Shown piece by piece: positions 19,114 through 29,068 of a stretch of 64,000 nt of DNA; position 1 is the stretch's first letter, and each line of letters begins with the position of its first letter. The notes below the pieces were generated by a model, which saw only the letters and a program-made list of their open reading frames with translations, was not told the DNA's origin and searched no databases. The translations under genes and the position numbers were made by a program. The DNA is from Aurantiochytrium sp. KH105 (taxonomy: Eukaryota > Sar > Bigyra > Thraustochytrida > Thraustochytriidae). Location: positions 186,001 to 250,000 of the forward strand of contig BGKB01000038.1 in NCBI GenBank assembly GCA_003116975.1, read 5' to 3'.

Positions 19114-22098
19114 ATGAGCGCCGGCAAACGTGCCGGCGGATGGTCCTTCGAGCCCGACTGGCTCATTGGCGGCGGCGACAAGGACCACGCTGTGCTGGAA
19201 GAGCTATCAACTTGCCCGTCGTGGCTTACGCTGGAGAATACCCGGCAGCACAACTCATCATCGCTCAACCTCACCAGCCACGCCATCGCAAAGCGGATCG
19301 ATGCACTCGCGGACACTGATGCCGCAGCCGCAGCCCTCACGAGAGAAAGCGAGCGAGCAGGCCACGAACTCCGTGAGGCACGAAACCAAATTTCCATTCT
19401 CCAAGCAGAACTCCACCAGCGCGAGGCCCTGACGAGACACACCAAGGCGCAGAATCTGGTCCTTCGCAGCGAGCTTGCCGGCTTTAAAAAGAACGTAGCC
19501 GACCTGAACAATGAGCTCAAGGATCTTCACGACCATGTCCACTTTCTCAGACACATTACTGCGCCCACGCCTGATGCAGGCGCACTCGATGCATCGCTTG
19601 CCATGCTCCGCGGCCACGAACTCGAACAGGCGCGAAGTCGGGAAAAGGAAACCCGCGCCGCTCTCTGCACCTCAGAAACCGCACGCGAGCAGGTACAGAT
19701 GGACCTGGATAACGAACGTCAGAGCCGCAACGCGAGCGAGACGAGCTACCAGTCCGAGATCGACCGCCTCAATCTCGAAATCGCGCGCTTTAGCGCGCTG
19801 CACACATCGCGCGAGCATCGAAATCTCACAGATGAAGCGCGTCAGAGGGATTTCCTCGCTCATCAGGAGAAACACCTCGCCAGTGTGAAGGAAGACTTGC
19901 GCAGGGAGCGCGAAGAGGCTGTCGCATTGGAGGCCAAAAAGTGGCGCGCAGAGATTTCGCGCCATGAGGAACGACAAATGACGCTGTCCGCAGAAATTGA
20001 AGACCTCAAGCAGACGATCGATGCACTTGGCACGAGGAGCCGCGAACAAGCCGACCAGCTCGAGCTCGCATACGCCGAAATTCATGGCCGAGGCCTGCAG
20101 GACCCACGCCAAGACGCTGACCGCGCGACGATCGACCGCGAGCTGAGCAAACAGCGCGAAAAGCTTTTGGCGGAATTTAACCGCGAGCGTACAGAGCTCC
20201 GACGCGAACTGGCCCAACTGCGGCAACTTGAAGTTGCCACAGGAATGACGCCACCGCGCCGGCGCACGTCCTACGAAGAGGAAAAGGGAGACAGGCTTAC
20301 TCCCGAATCGAAGGTCCACTCGCGCGACATGGGTGTCAACACCGAGAAAGACCCGCTTCTCGAGCGGCTTGGGGCCTACCACACACAGCTACAGCTCGCC
20401 ACGGATGAGCTTTCGCGAGCTAGCGAGGACAACAAGTATCTTTTTGGCAAGCTCGTGGCAGCATTCTGCGCGATCGAGGCCGCGCGTCGCATCAGTGAGC
20501 AGCAGCAAAAGAAGGCGACGGCTCGACACGCTCATGCTGACGCGCACGTTGATCCTGGTGTGGCGCGGAGTCTGCATGCTCAAATTAAAGAGCTCGAGGA
20601 AAGCCAGGATAAACTCGGCGCTCTCGCAGAGATGTGGGAAGACCAGGCCAACGAATTGGAGGCCACGCTCGCAGAACGCGAACGGGTTGCCGTACTGAAC
20701 GAGGCTGCTCTTCGTGGCGCTCAGCAGAGCGTCGACCAACTCCAGGACCAGCTCGCGAACGTGCGCAAGGAGTTCGAGTCGCGAATGAAGGCCGAGCGAA
20801 CCCACCTCGAACACAAGCTCGACCAGGCTGGAGACGCCCTTGAGCGTAGCGCTCGCCGTATCGAGGATCAGGAGCACCGTCTCAGCGCGCTCAATGGCAA
20901 GGCCGAGGATCTCGAGCGCACCAAGTCTGTTTTGGAAGCGGACTTGGCAATCGCTGAAAACGAGGTCATTCGCCTTCGCACTGAGCTCGCTCGCAAGAAG
21001 ATGGAGCTCTCGCGCACCGAAAGGTCTCGCAGCCACGCGTCGACGCAGACGGACCCTTCGACGAGTCTCGCGCTGCATACCGAAGAGAACACGCAGAGCC
21101 ACGTCGAGGCTCTGCGTCGCGAGAGGAAGCGCTGGGAGGCCGAGAAGAACCGCGAGCTCAAGGCCATGCAAAAGAAGTTTGCCTCTTCCTTCAAGAAGCA
21201 AGTGGCCAAAGTCCTTGGCGCCCGGCCCGAGATCCCGCGCAGCGAAGCCCTGGAAATGTCTCTTGTCAGCGTCGACTCGGCAGATCCGCTCGAAGCACCC
21301 CCCTCGACTGCAACGGCGGCGCTGGGCGGCGACGCGCGCAGCAACCTGCTGCACTTTAATCTCCAGGACTGCACGCCGCCTGTGACGTCGTTGGACCCGA
21401 ATGCGCCAGCACCTGCGCTTCGAGGCGGCGTATGGATGCCGGACAGCATGCGTCATGGCCGAAACTTCCCTACTGTACCGCGCGACCTCCTCTCCGCCGA
21501 GTTGGGATTGGAGCGCCCGCAAAAAGATACCCAACGCGCTCACAAGGAGAATACCTCTGGAGCCACGGCGAACCGTCGCTGGGACCCAGAGGAGTCGTAC
21601 GCGCGATGGAAGAAGCAGCAGGAGCGCAAAAAGGCCACTGCGGGCTCGGCAATGACCTCGAGCCCACCGTATGCGGAGAATAAGCCAGTGGGCCCTCGAA
21701 CGACAAGCAGCAAAGTCACGAGCGTCTCTGCACTTCGATCCTCCCCGCTTTCGGGCACCCCGAGCCGTCTGCCTTTGCGCCCCACGAACGAGGTGACGCC
21801 GGCGAGGACCAGTGTCAAATCGCGTGCGACGCCTTCCTCGGCAAGCTCGACTGCAAGCCGCATCCCCAAGCCTTCCTCTGCCAGAAGCAATGCTGACGCG
21901 GCATTCGCTTCGTCCACGACGCCGACTTTTTCGGGTCGGAAAGCGGGCGCGTCCAAGTTTGCAGCCCCTCACGCACGCTCACCGCCTTCGCCGCCGCCGT
22001 ACGCTGCAAGGCGGAAGACTATTCGCGTGCGAAGCACCACATCCACACCATCAACAGCAACGCCGCCGTCGGGCCGCCGCCGCCCCGCATTCCGCTAA
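19114..22098 (+). CDS. Large coiled-coil protein with disordered basic C-terminus
   Basis: This 994-residue protein is of unknown function. Residues about 65-340 and 420-680 are heptad-rich, Glu/Arg/Leu-dense coiled coil. Short non-coiled breaks near 380-410 and 660-675 hold ASTQTD-like words (MGVNTEKD and HASTQTDPS), which often occur in long coiled-coil cytoskeletal proteins. The last 200 residues are Ser/Thr/Pro/Arg-rich, end in SGRRRPAFR and look disordered, possibly microtubule- or acid-binding. A centrosomal or cytoskeletal scaffold is a reasonable guess, but no named domain is visible. The ATG at 19114 begins the uninterrupted frame. Confidence 0.8.
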   Translation: MSAGKRAGGWSFEPDWLIGGGDKDHAVLEELSTCPSWLTLENTRQHNSSSLNLTSHAIAKRIDALADTDAAAAALTRESERAGHELREARNQISILQAELHQREALTRHTKAQNLVLRSELAGFKKNVADLNNELKDLHDHVHFLRHITAPTPDAGALDASLAMLRGHELEQARSREKETRAALCTSETAREQVQMDLDNERQSRNASETSYQSEIDRLNLEIARFSALHTSREHRNLTDEARQRDFLAHQEKHLASVKEDLRREREEAVALEAKKWRAEISRHEERQMTLSAEIEDLKQTIDALGTRSREQADQLELAYAEIHGRGLQDPRQDADRATIDRELSKQREKLLAEFNRERTELRRELAQLRQLEVATGMTPPRRRTSYEEEKGDRLTPESKVHSRDMGVNTEKDPLLERLGAYHTQLQLATDELSRASEDNKYLFGKLVAAFCAIEAARRISEQQQKKATARHAHADAHVDPGVARSLHAQIKELEESQDKLGALAEMWEDQANELEATLAERERVAVLNEAALRGAQQSVDQLQDQLANVRKEFESRMKAERTHLEHKLDQAGDALERSARRIEDQEHRLSALNGKAEDLERTKSVLEADLAIAENEVIRLRTELARKKMELSRTERSRSHASTQTDPSTSLALHTEENTQSHVEALRRERKRWEAEKNRELKAMQKKFASSFKKQVAKVLGARPEIPRSEALEMSLVSVDSADPLEAPPSTATAALGGDARSNLLHFNLQDCTPPVTSLDPNAPAPALRGGVWMPDSMRHGRNFPTVPRDLLSAELGLERPQKDTQRAHKENTSGATANRRWDPEESYARWKKQQERKKATAGSAMTSSPPYAENKPVGPRTTSSKVTSVSALRSSPLSGTPSRLPLRPTNEVTPARTSVKSRATPSSASSTASRIPKPSSARSNADAAFASSTTPTFSGRKAGASKFAAPHARSPPSPPPYAARRKTIRVRSTTSTPSTATPPSGRRRPAFR

Positions 22099-22811
22099 GT
22101 ATTGCTCAGCGAAGCGAGCGAGCTAGTGCGCTTGTGAAAACCAAGCAAGCTCACTATTCTCGAATGCGATCGCCTCATGCCCTGCCAAACCAACGTATTG
22201 CAACGCAACGCAACGCAACGCAACGCGCAAGATAACCAATTGCGCGAAGCGCCGCATCGAGATGCTTTGAAGATGGACCAAGCTTGCGATAACCAAGCAC
22301 ACGTTTCGTCCTCTTTACCTCATTCTCGATGCCATCGTTGGCCAGGTGGGCAAGCGAGACTCTGCGCGCGCGAGACAACCAATCGCGTCGCATTTCCATC
22401 ACAATTTTTGATTTCGGAATTTCCAATTCGGCATTACCCAGCCTGCACCAGCCTAGTGCTACAAGAGAGCTCCACTCTTCGATGCGAGAGAACCAATCGC
22501 ATCTATGATTCCATGGAGTCCCACCCCTTCCCCCCTTTTCGTCTCTCTTTTTCTGCGCGCCAAAATTGCGTTCACAATCCCACATCACCGGTCAGACGCA
22601 GCCCACAGCGCATTCATGTACTATTACCCTATACCCTAAAACGAAGACAATCTTTCGTGCGTCTCTTGCATGACATCTGAAGGAAAGGATCAGGAGAGGT
22701 CCAAAAGGTATAAATATGATAAATACATTTCTCAAGAAACTTGTGTGCGTGCAAACCAGTGCAGGCCGAGGCACACATTTTGGTCAAACTTGTTTGTCCC
22801 TTGAAGGCCAA
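22099..22811. other. Convergent gap of 0.7 kb
   Basis: This holds a CAACG pentamer run at 22200-22228 and otherwise unremarkable sequence. No gene is supported. Confidence 0.5.
22200..22228. repeat. (CAACG)n repeat
   Basis: Five or more tandem CAACG units lie about 100 bp after the coiled-coil gene. Confidence 0.9.
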
Positions 22812-23360
22812 CTAAACGGGCGACTGCAATGGTGCGCGGACCAAGTCTCTACGGGTTTCCTGGAGAGCAGCCGGAACTGTAGGCTGATCCAAAGGCGTGT
22901 TTCGTGTACCCATTGCGAGTCGAGGGATAGGCCTAGTCCATCCCTTGGTAGCTGCGCCTTCCGTGGCCGTCTTTCTGAATGCGCCTCTTGAGCGAAAGGA
23001 CACTTGCTTCTTTCGCACTCTCCTCTTCTGTCCCCGAGTCGCTCGAGGCTGGTTCGCGTCGCTCGCTACAATGCTCCGCGCGGGAGCATCACTACCTTTG
23101 GTCTCTTCTTCCTCCGCTTCCTCTTGCTCGTCCTCGTGTTGGTCCTCGTCCTCCATTTTCTCAATCTTCTTGGCGTTCTTCTTCTTGGCATCCTTCACGG
23201 TAGCGTCTTCCTCCTCGGCGCGCTTGGCTGAGCGCTGCACCTGCGCCAGAATGGACTTGGCCTGAGGCACGCCCCAGGCCGCCAGCGACCTTAGAGGGCT
23301 CAGGATCGAGTCCGACGAGAGGTCGAGGCCCGCCATGTCCTCGTTGAACTCGACGTCCAT
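22812..23360 (-). CDS. Small charged protein, unrecognised
   Basis: This is a 182-residue frame opening at an ATG at 23360. The N-terminus MDVEFNEDMAGLDLSSDS is acidic. A Lys/Glu-rich helix follows (about 50-95), then a strongly basic stretch with RGQKRRVRKKQ near 112-122 that could be a nuclear signal. The C-terminus is Pro/Thr-rich. Composition suggests a nuclear or nucleolar protein. I recognise no family. It may have a 5' exon: a plausible acceptor (GTGCAG) lies shortly upstream. Its coding status rests on an open frame with balanced composition between two genes and is not certain. Confidence 0.5.
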   Translation of the reverse strand: MDVEFNEDMAGLDLSSDSILSPLRSLAAWGVPQAKSILAQVQRSAKRAEEEDATVKDAKKKNAKKIEKMEDEDQHEDEQEEAEEEETKGSDAPARSIVASDANQPRATRGQKRRVRKKQVSFRSRGAFRKTATEGAATKGWTRPIPRLAMGTRNTPLDQPTVPAALQETRRDLVRAPLQSPV

Positions 23361-23979
23361 CGCGAGCTCGCCTGCACGCGTGCGCGACGCGGAACGAGCG
23401 AGCGAGGGAGCTCAGGTCGAGGCCGCGACCCGGCCCGAGTCGAAAGGCTGCTTCCCTCCGTCGCCGGACGAGCTCGTGCAGTCCGAGCTCGCCCGCCGCG
23501 GCGCTTGGGCTCGCTTGATGCGCTGCGACCCCGCGCTGCGCCACGCGACGCTGGCGAGACGCGGCTTGCTCCTCTGGCGCGCGCGCGCGGATTAGATTAG
23601 ATTGGTTCTGCAGAAGCCTGGTTGCTTGCTTGCTTATTTGCTGCAGCTGCTCGATCGCATTTCGGGTGCCTGTGAGGAGGTAATTTGGGTCCCCGGGACC
23701 CACCACTGACCACCTGGTATAGGCCTGTACGTACTCTACTCTACTATACCCATGGTGTATACGTATAGCAAGCACTATTCTTGCTTGACGAGCGATCGTT
23801 GACGAGCGTATCTTTCGCACGGAGGTGCCAGTGACCATCGTCGCGAGAGATCTTTGGCAGAGCACAGCGGGCTCAGGCTGGCCTGGGCTGGTGTCGGTTC
23901 TCGCGGGGTCCTCGAACACTTGCTCGAGCAAGCCAAATTAAGTCTAGTCAAGTCAAGTCAAGGCGAGAGCAGAGAGCTA
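23361..23979. other. Divergent gap of 0.6 kb
   Basis: Sequence between the small charged protein and the PNGase A gene. It is GC-rich to about 23590, then holds CTACT-type short repeats near 23730 and an AAGTC run at 23940-23962. No independent gene is supported. Confidence 0.45.
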
Positions 23980-25677
23980 ATGCGGGTACTCGCGTGGGTC
24001 TTGCTCGTCCAGTTCGCGACGGCGGTTTGCGGGAAATCGCTGACGAGCGGCGGCGGCAGCAGCAGCGATAGCAACAGGAGAAAGAACCCGGTCGCGGTGG
24101 AGGTTCCGTTACAGCGGCCAGAGGTCGAACCGTGCGTGGTACCACTCATCGACCTTGCTCGCTTTGGTCTTGCCCCGAAAAATGGCGCCGCCTTGCAACG
24201 AGTTTCGCCTCCTCGATGCGCAGCGAGCACCAACGCGGTCAAAATGGTTGTGCTCGAGATGGAAGCCGCCGTTGATGGACGCCAATTTGATCGTATGGGC
24301 GGATTCTGGATCGACAACTGCAAACTCTTGCACTTGACCACAGCAGAACCGCTCAATCCTGGACGCGTGGCTTGGTCTGTGGAAAGAGATGTGACACCAT
24401 TTGCCCGCATGCTCGTGGGCAGATCGATGCCCTTTGATGCCATTCTTGATATTCCAAACATTGTGCAAGGCCCGTACACTGGCGTCATCAATGTGACCGT
24501 ACGAGCGCTCATATACTACGATCCGCAAAGAAGCATGCAACTGGCTCCCTTACCGCTAGTTTTCCCTCTTCGCGCGCCCTTTCGTGATCCGAGGAGTCCC
24601 TTGAAAGGAGCAATCGTCTCTGGCACAGAACGTCTCAAGCTACCGCCATTTCGCTGCGAGGCCTGCGGCGCGTCATCTGTGCAGCTGGAGCTCGCATTGT
24701 ACTCAACAGGTCATGGCGGCGCAGAGGAGTTCTATTACCTTGAGGCGCCTGGAGGGTCGCCTTTTCGTGAACTAATTGTGTATTTGGATGGCGAGCCAGT
24801 TGCCGCGACAGTTCCTTTTCCAGTCGTCTATACAGGCGGCATTAACCCTCTCTTGTGGCGACCTTTGTCTGCGATCCTTGCGCTGAACGTTCCCCCATAT
24901 TCGCTTGATCTGACACCTCTGGCACCTCTTCTTGGGGATGGCGCAGAACACTACTTCGAGATTGGAGTCCTCAACAACAGCAAGACCGGTCAATGGAATC
25001 TCGATCCGATATTGCTTGTGTCAACAGGAAGGCAGGCAAGAGAAGCACGGCAAGGTGCATTGCCTGGTGAGGTCCCCGAGCCACCAGTTCACGCATGGAC
25101 GTGGCCCAGTTATGTGAGCGTAAGGACCCCCGGAGGCGTTCTCGTGCGGACGCAGACGCACACATTTGCATTAGGGCCGCATCATGTTAGCATTGCATTA
25201 ACCAATGTGGTGGAAAACGGTGTCGTCTCCGGACAAGTCGAAGAGCTCCTTACATCCCGTGATGGAGGCTTGATTGAAAATCGAACGTTTACATTTTCAG
25301 TCATGGAAGAGGATGGTCCCGACTTCATCTCTGCTGCTGTCAATCAAACGCGCTCTCTTGAACGGAACGAGGCCGGTAAGGGATTCTTGGCGCTCGAATC
25401 GACATACTCTGGCCATGCATTCTACAATATGAGCAAAGGCGGCCAACGCTCAGCAGCAGCGACACAGGCCATAAGAGTGTGGGACCACATTGAAAGGCAA
25501 CAACCTTGTTTTGAGAATGTTCAATCGGCCACAAATGGAACTCGCGAAACAGACTTGCCGACTGAATCAGCAGCACGGTGCGACACGGGATCCTTACATG
25601 TTGTCCCTTGCGGTTCGAGTTTTTGCCCACAACGCCAAGGCTCAAACAAACAAGACAGCTGGCTGCAGAAGAAATGA
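23980..25677 (+). CDS. Peptide-N-glycanase A-like amidase, secreted
   Basis: PNGase A cleaves N-glycans from asparagine in the secretory or extracellular space. The 565-residue form starts at the ATG at 23980, chosen because MRVLAWVLLVQFATAVCG is a clean signal peptide. An upstream in-frame ATG at 23854 would bury it behind 42 extra residues. The family core is visible: VLEMEAAVDGRQFDRMGGFW at about 91-110, TAEP at 121-124, WSVERDVTPF at 132-141, and YTGVINVTVRALIYY soon after. These correspond to the plant PNGase A N-terminal domain (PF12222). Several N-x-S/T sites suggest it is glycosylated itself. The ending is Gln/Lys-rich with no anchor. The family is clear; activity is inferred. Confidence 0.88.
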   Translation: MRVLAWVLLVQFATAVCGKSLTSGGGSSSDSNRRKNPVAVEVPLQRPEVEPCVVPLIDLARFGLAPKNGAALQRVSPPRCAASTNAVKMVVLEMEAAVDGRQFDRMGGFWIDNCKLLHLTTAEPLNPGRVAWSVERDVTPFARMLVGRSMPFDAILDIPNIVQGPYTGVINVTVRALIYYDPQRSMQLAPLPLVFPLRAPFRDPRSPLKGAIVSGTERLKLPPFRCEACGASSVQLELALYSTGHGGAEEFYYLEAPGGSPFRELIVYLDGEPVAATVPFPVVYTGGINPLLWRPLSAILALNVPPYSLDLTPLAPLLGDGAEHYFEIGVLNNSKTGQWNLDPILLVSTGRQAREARQGALPGEVPEPPVHAWTWPSYVSVRTPGGVLVRTQTHTFALGPHHVSIALTNVVENGVVSGQVEELLTSRDGGLIENRTFTFSVMEEDGPDFISAAVNQTRSLERNEAGKGFLALESTYSGHAFYNMSKGGQRSAAATQAIRVWDHIERQQPCFENVQSATNGTRETDLPTESAARCDTGSLHVVPCGSSFCPQRQGSNKQDSWLQKK

Positions 25678-26027
25678 AAAAGGAACGTGAATTTTGTAGG
25701 CCCTTTTGTCGCCGACAGCGAGCGATCGGTCAAATTCAGACTAAGCTATTGATTTGCAAATGTGCTCATGCATACACGCATTATCTTGGAAAAGACGACC
25801 CCCTGCGGAGATCTGCGAAGCAAGGTAATAAGAATGATTGGGTAAAGGAACGTTGCGCAAAGGCGTTGGAGAAGAGAACAAAATCCGTGCTATGACACCG
25901 CGAACGTTCAACAAAGGTGGAAAAAGTGTGTGTAAGATGGATGAGAGAAAGGAAAGAAAGAGCCCTCAGATGCAGCCTTCTCTCGGCCCACGCGCGCCGG
26001 TCCGCAGAGTGAACTCGCTCACGAAAT
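25678..26027. other. Convergent gap of 350 bp
   Basis: Between the PNGase A-like and carrier stops. Mixed composition, no gene or notable repeat. Confidence 0.45.
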
Positions 26028-26831
26028 CTAAGCTGACTCCTCCAAGAGATAGCGCGTCTTCTGGTAAGCAAAGAAGTACACAAAGCCGCCGATACCGATC
26101 CAAAAGACACGCGGTCCCACACCGGCCATAAGCTTGCCCGCGCCCTCGTCGCGCACGACGCGCTGGAGGGTGGAGAGAGCGCCATCGTAGGGAACACCCT
26201 TGGGGTCAGAACCGAGCATCAAACGCGTCTTGACAACGTCAAGTGGTGTCGTTACGGCAGCAGCCAAGGCGCCGGACGCAGAACCTGCCGCTGCGGACTC
26301 CCACGAGTGCACGGTGCCATCGCCCCGGCGGCGGCCAATCTCAACCTTGAGCGCTTCCCAAAGTGGGAATTGGATCATCGAGAATGGAATTTCGCGCAAG
26401 ACAGTCGTCCAGTAGCCCGTGTAGAAACCCGAGTATCCCTGGCGCGCCATGATGCCACGCAGCGCGCTCGAGTTGTCCTTGAAAAGGCCGGCTTGGCGCT
26501 TCTGCTTTACATTTTCCACGGGGACACGAATGAGGCAGGCAGCAATCTCACCCAGCGAGGCAGCAGCCATTTGTGTCTGGTAATCGGACAAGGGGCCGCC
26601 AGCAAGGTTTGCTTTGGTCGTCTCGTAGGTAAAGAAGAAGAGCGACGCGCCGGGAACAGAGCCGAGCGCGGCGACACCAACACCTGCAAAGAGGTTAGAA
26701 AAGCCTCCTGCCGCGCGAAAGCCCATGGGCGACTGCAGACGCGTCTTGATGGCATCAAGGGGCATCAGACTCGTGTCCACAGAGAACCCGGCCACGCCTC
26801 CGGCCACAAGCGCCGTCACGTCGACGCCCAT
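26028..26831 (-). CDS. SLC25A26: Mitochondrial S-adenosylmethionine carrier
   Basis: This inner-membrane antiporter brings S-adenosylmethionine into mitochondria in exchange for S-adenosylhomocysteine. The 267 residues hold three carrier repeats with signatures PLDAIKTR (24-31), PVENVKQK (103-110) and PLDVVKTR (195-202). SAM-carrier hallmarks are DAIKTRLQSPMGF, GEIAACLIRVP and the long LREIPFSMIQFPLWE at about 144-158. Length matches human SLC25A26 (274). The start is the ATG at 26831; the frame continues upstream 64 codons to a GTG that is not a credible start. Confidence 0.95.
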   Translation of the reverse strand: MGVDVTALVAGGVAGFSVDTSLMPLDAIKTRLQSPMGFRAAGGFSNLFAGVGVAALGSVPGASLFFFTYETTKANLAGGPLSDYQTQMAAASLGEIAACLIRVPVENVKQKRQAGLFKDNSSALRGIMARQGYSGFYTGYWTTVLREIPFSMIQFPLWEALKVEIGRRRGDGTVHSWESAAAGSASGALAAAVTTPLDVVKTRLMLGSDPKGVPYDGALSTLQRVVRDEGAGKLMAGVGPRVFWIGIGGFVYFFAYQKTRYLLEESA

Positions 26832-27481
26832 CCTGACTGGCTGCTTTTCTCCCTGCCTAACTTCTGGCAAGCTCTCTCGTCCTTCCGAACGAGACGCGGG
26901 GCTGCCTGTCCGAGGTTGCGCAGAGATATCGCTGCTCTCACGCACGGTCTGCACCTCGGGTGCGTGCAGCAATGCAGCAATGCAGCGATGCAGCGATGCA
27001 GCGCTGCAGCAAGATCGCCGCACGGATGATGACGTCTTTACGTCTTGTCTTGCCTTGTCTTTTGGCTTGCTTCCTCTTTTTCACAGGCAAGATCTCGCCT
27101 CGGTGGCCGCACATTTCCCCTCAGTTTTTTTTTGTTTTTTTGTTTTTCTGCACAACCCATTTTGCAAATTCGGCATTGACGAATTGACAACCGATCTTAG
27201 ATTTCCTCTTGCTCTTGCGCGCGAACGGCTGTTTTAGGATTACAAAGAAAAAGTGAAGCAAGCAATCAATCAGTCACAGGGCGAGATATTTCAAGCATCC
27301 TTCTTCATGGTGGTTAAACGAACTTTAAAAAAAGAGTTACGAGTGTTTTGATGAACTGACTTGACACAAGACGACGCAAAGCAGGGCTGGGCAAGGTAAT
27401 GAAAATCATCACGTGGAAGCAAGAGTTGACGATCACGTCAACCACTTACTTACCCGATCACTCACTCGCTCATGCACTCAC
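26832..27481. other. 650-bp gap between two minus-strand genes
   Basis: Upstream of the SAM carrier and downstream of the RanBD gene. It has GCAGCAATGCAGCGATGCAG-like repeats at about 26969-27007 and a T-rich run near 27125-27150. No gene is seen. Confidence 0.45.
26969..27007. repeat. Imperfect 9-bp tandem repeat
   Basis: Units of GCAGCAATG/GCAGCGATG type repeat about four times upstream of the carrier start. Confidence 0.75.
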
Positions 27482-29068
27482 TCACGGACACATGTCCCTG
27501 GCCTTAAGCAGCGCCTTGTAGAATTCTTCACACTGGTCCTCGCGGGCAACCTTAAAGAGGTAAGTCTCTGGACCCTGCGAGGCGTCCGCGTCGTCAATGA
27601 CAGATTTGCAGGTGAATCGCACAACCTTGTCGCTGGCGCGCTCCAGAGGCATGGCCTTCCACATGACGGCATTCAGCAAAAGCTTAAGGACGCCCTCGCG
27701 ACGCATTACCAAACGAGGTGGCTGCGAGGTCTTTTGAGCATCCCATTCCGAGCCCTGTGAAACGTTGATGTGAACAGTGCCGGCGCCCATTTCTCGGTAG
27801 GCGCGCTTGACACCAGCCGTCTTTGGCGCAGTCGATGGCGTTGTCTTCTTTGCATCCTCGCTGCTGGTCATCGTGGTCGAGGTCTTCGATGCGGCGGCCT
27901 CCGTCGACTGCGAGGGAGTCTCATCCTCTTCGGAAATAGCAGTCAAACGGTACAATCGAGCGCGCACGCGGTAGATGCAATCTTCGCCTTCCTCGCCAGT
28001 GATAACTTCTGTGGCCTCCGCGCTGGTTTCGTTCGCCTGCGAGTTCACCCCACCGAAAACGGCATTTTTCTCGTCGTTGACGGCATCATTGACCTCCGAG
28101 CTTCCGTTCTCATCTCCGGCACCGTCCTTTGATGGAGCCTTGCTTTCGTCAGCTTCTCCTTTGTCTTCGGACTTGTTGTTGCTGCTGCCGCTGCTGCTGC
28201 CAGATGAGCCAAAGGCAGACGCTCCGCCCGCAGAGCTGCTGCCAAAGGTTGTGCTGGTGCCATTTTGCGACGCGAGTTGGCCAAAGGCTGATTTCGTCCC
28301 TGCAAAGGTGGCGAAAGGCGATGGGCCAGATGTGCTCACAGAGGCAAAGGGCGAAGCGCCGCTGCCCGAGAGCGCAGCAAAAGGAGACGCCTTGAACATG
28401 TCAAAGCCCTTGTTTGCGCTCGGCTTGGGGGCTTCTGACGCCGCTGTTGATACCGTTGATGGTTCTGAAGTCTCTGCAGCTGCCTTGTCCCCCTCGCCTT
28501 GGTCTTTTTCGCTGTCTTTTTCATCGGTCTTATCTTGACTTTGGTCTTTTGCGGCCTCCGAGGAATCTTTGGCGACATTTTCTGCCTCCGACATCTCGGT
28601 CTCTTCTTTATTGCTACTATCAGCCTGGACGCCAGCGCTCTCCTCGCCGTCTTGATCTTGGGTGTCAAAATCGGAGGCCACGCTGCTCTTTTTGTTCTTT
28701 TCGCCAGAGGCCGCATCATCACCTCCATCTTCCTCCAGACGTTTGCGTTTCAGGGCCAATCCGGAGGCGCTCTCCTCCTGATCGCCGCTGGTCTCGCCCG
28801 CCATGGTGCTAGCGCCTTGCTCCGTAGCCGTGGCAGTGGTTGTTGTGGCGGCGCTGTCGTTGTTGTCGTTGTTGTCAGCACTTGGGCCCAGCAGCTCGTC
28901 CTCTTCGTCCTTTGACACGTCGACGGGGCTTGGCCCGGTCCCGAGGATCTCATCTTCATCGTCGTCATTCGCGTCCGCTTTGGAAGCCGCCGCCTGATCA
29001 GGCTCTGCGGCCGCCACCTCGCGCTGCGTCTCGATCTCAGCGGCCTGCTCGCCGCCTGGGGTCGCCAT
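27482..29068 (-). CDS. Ran-binding-domain protein with FG-type motifs (RanBP3/Nup50-like)
   Basis: This 528-residue nuclear transport protein is expected to bind RanGTP and help cargo through nuclear pores. Residues 1-215 are very acidic and Ser/Glu-rich, with a basic patch LKRKR at 106-110 that fits an NLS. Residues about 221-290 hold repeated SPFA and FG elements (SPFAALSGSGASPFASV, AFGQL, TFGSS, AFGSS). The C-terminal RanBD spans about 363-528 and includes YRVRARLYRL, YREMGAGTVHINV, PRLVMRREGVLKLLLNA and a closing FKVAREDQCEEFYKALL. A Thr/Ser-rich insertion of about 40 residues splits the first RanBD strands. The arrangement is shared by RanBP3 and Nup2/Nup50. The ATG at 29068 is preferred over an upstream GTG. 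Confidence 0.87.
   Translation of the reverse strand: MATPGGEQAAEIETQREVAAAEPDQAAASKADANDDDEDEILGTGPSPVDVSKDEEDELLGPSADNNDNNDSAATTTTATATEQGASTMAGETSGDQEESASGLALKRKRLEEDGGDDAASGEKNKKSSVASDFDTQDQDGEESAGVQADSSNKEETEMSEAENVAKDSSEAAKDQSQDKTDEKDSEKDQGEGDKAAAETSEPSTVSTAASEAPKPSANKGFDMFKASPFAALSGSGASPFASVSTSGPSPFATFAGTKSAFGQLASQNGTSTTFGSSSAGGASAFGSSGSSSGSSNNKSEDKGEADESKAPSKDGAGDENGSSEVNDAVNDEKNAVFGGVNSQANETSAEATEVITGEEGEDCIYRVRARLYRLTAISEEDETPSQSTEAAASKTSTTMTSSEDAKKTTPSTAPKTAGVKRAYREMGAGTVHINVSQGSEWDAQKTSQPPRLVMRREGVLKLLLNAVMWKAMPLERASDKVVRFTCKSVIDDADASQGPETYLFKVAREDQCEEFYKALLKARDMCP

Noticed and set aside
20389..21972. 527-codon minus-strand frame opposite the coiled-coil gene
   Set aside because: Arg-rich shadow frame caused by GC-rich third positions, with no recognisable motif.
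23161..23931. 256-codon minus-strand frame covering the small charged protein's upstream region
   Set aside because: It runs in a different frame over coding sequence and a GC-rich gap. The composition is Arg/Gly-rich without motifs.
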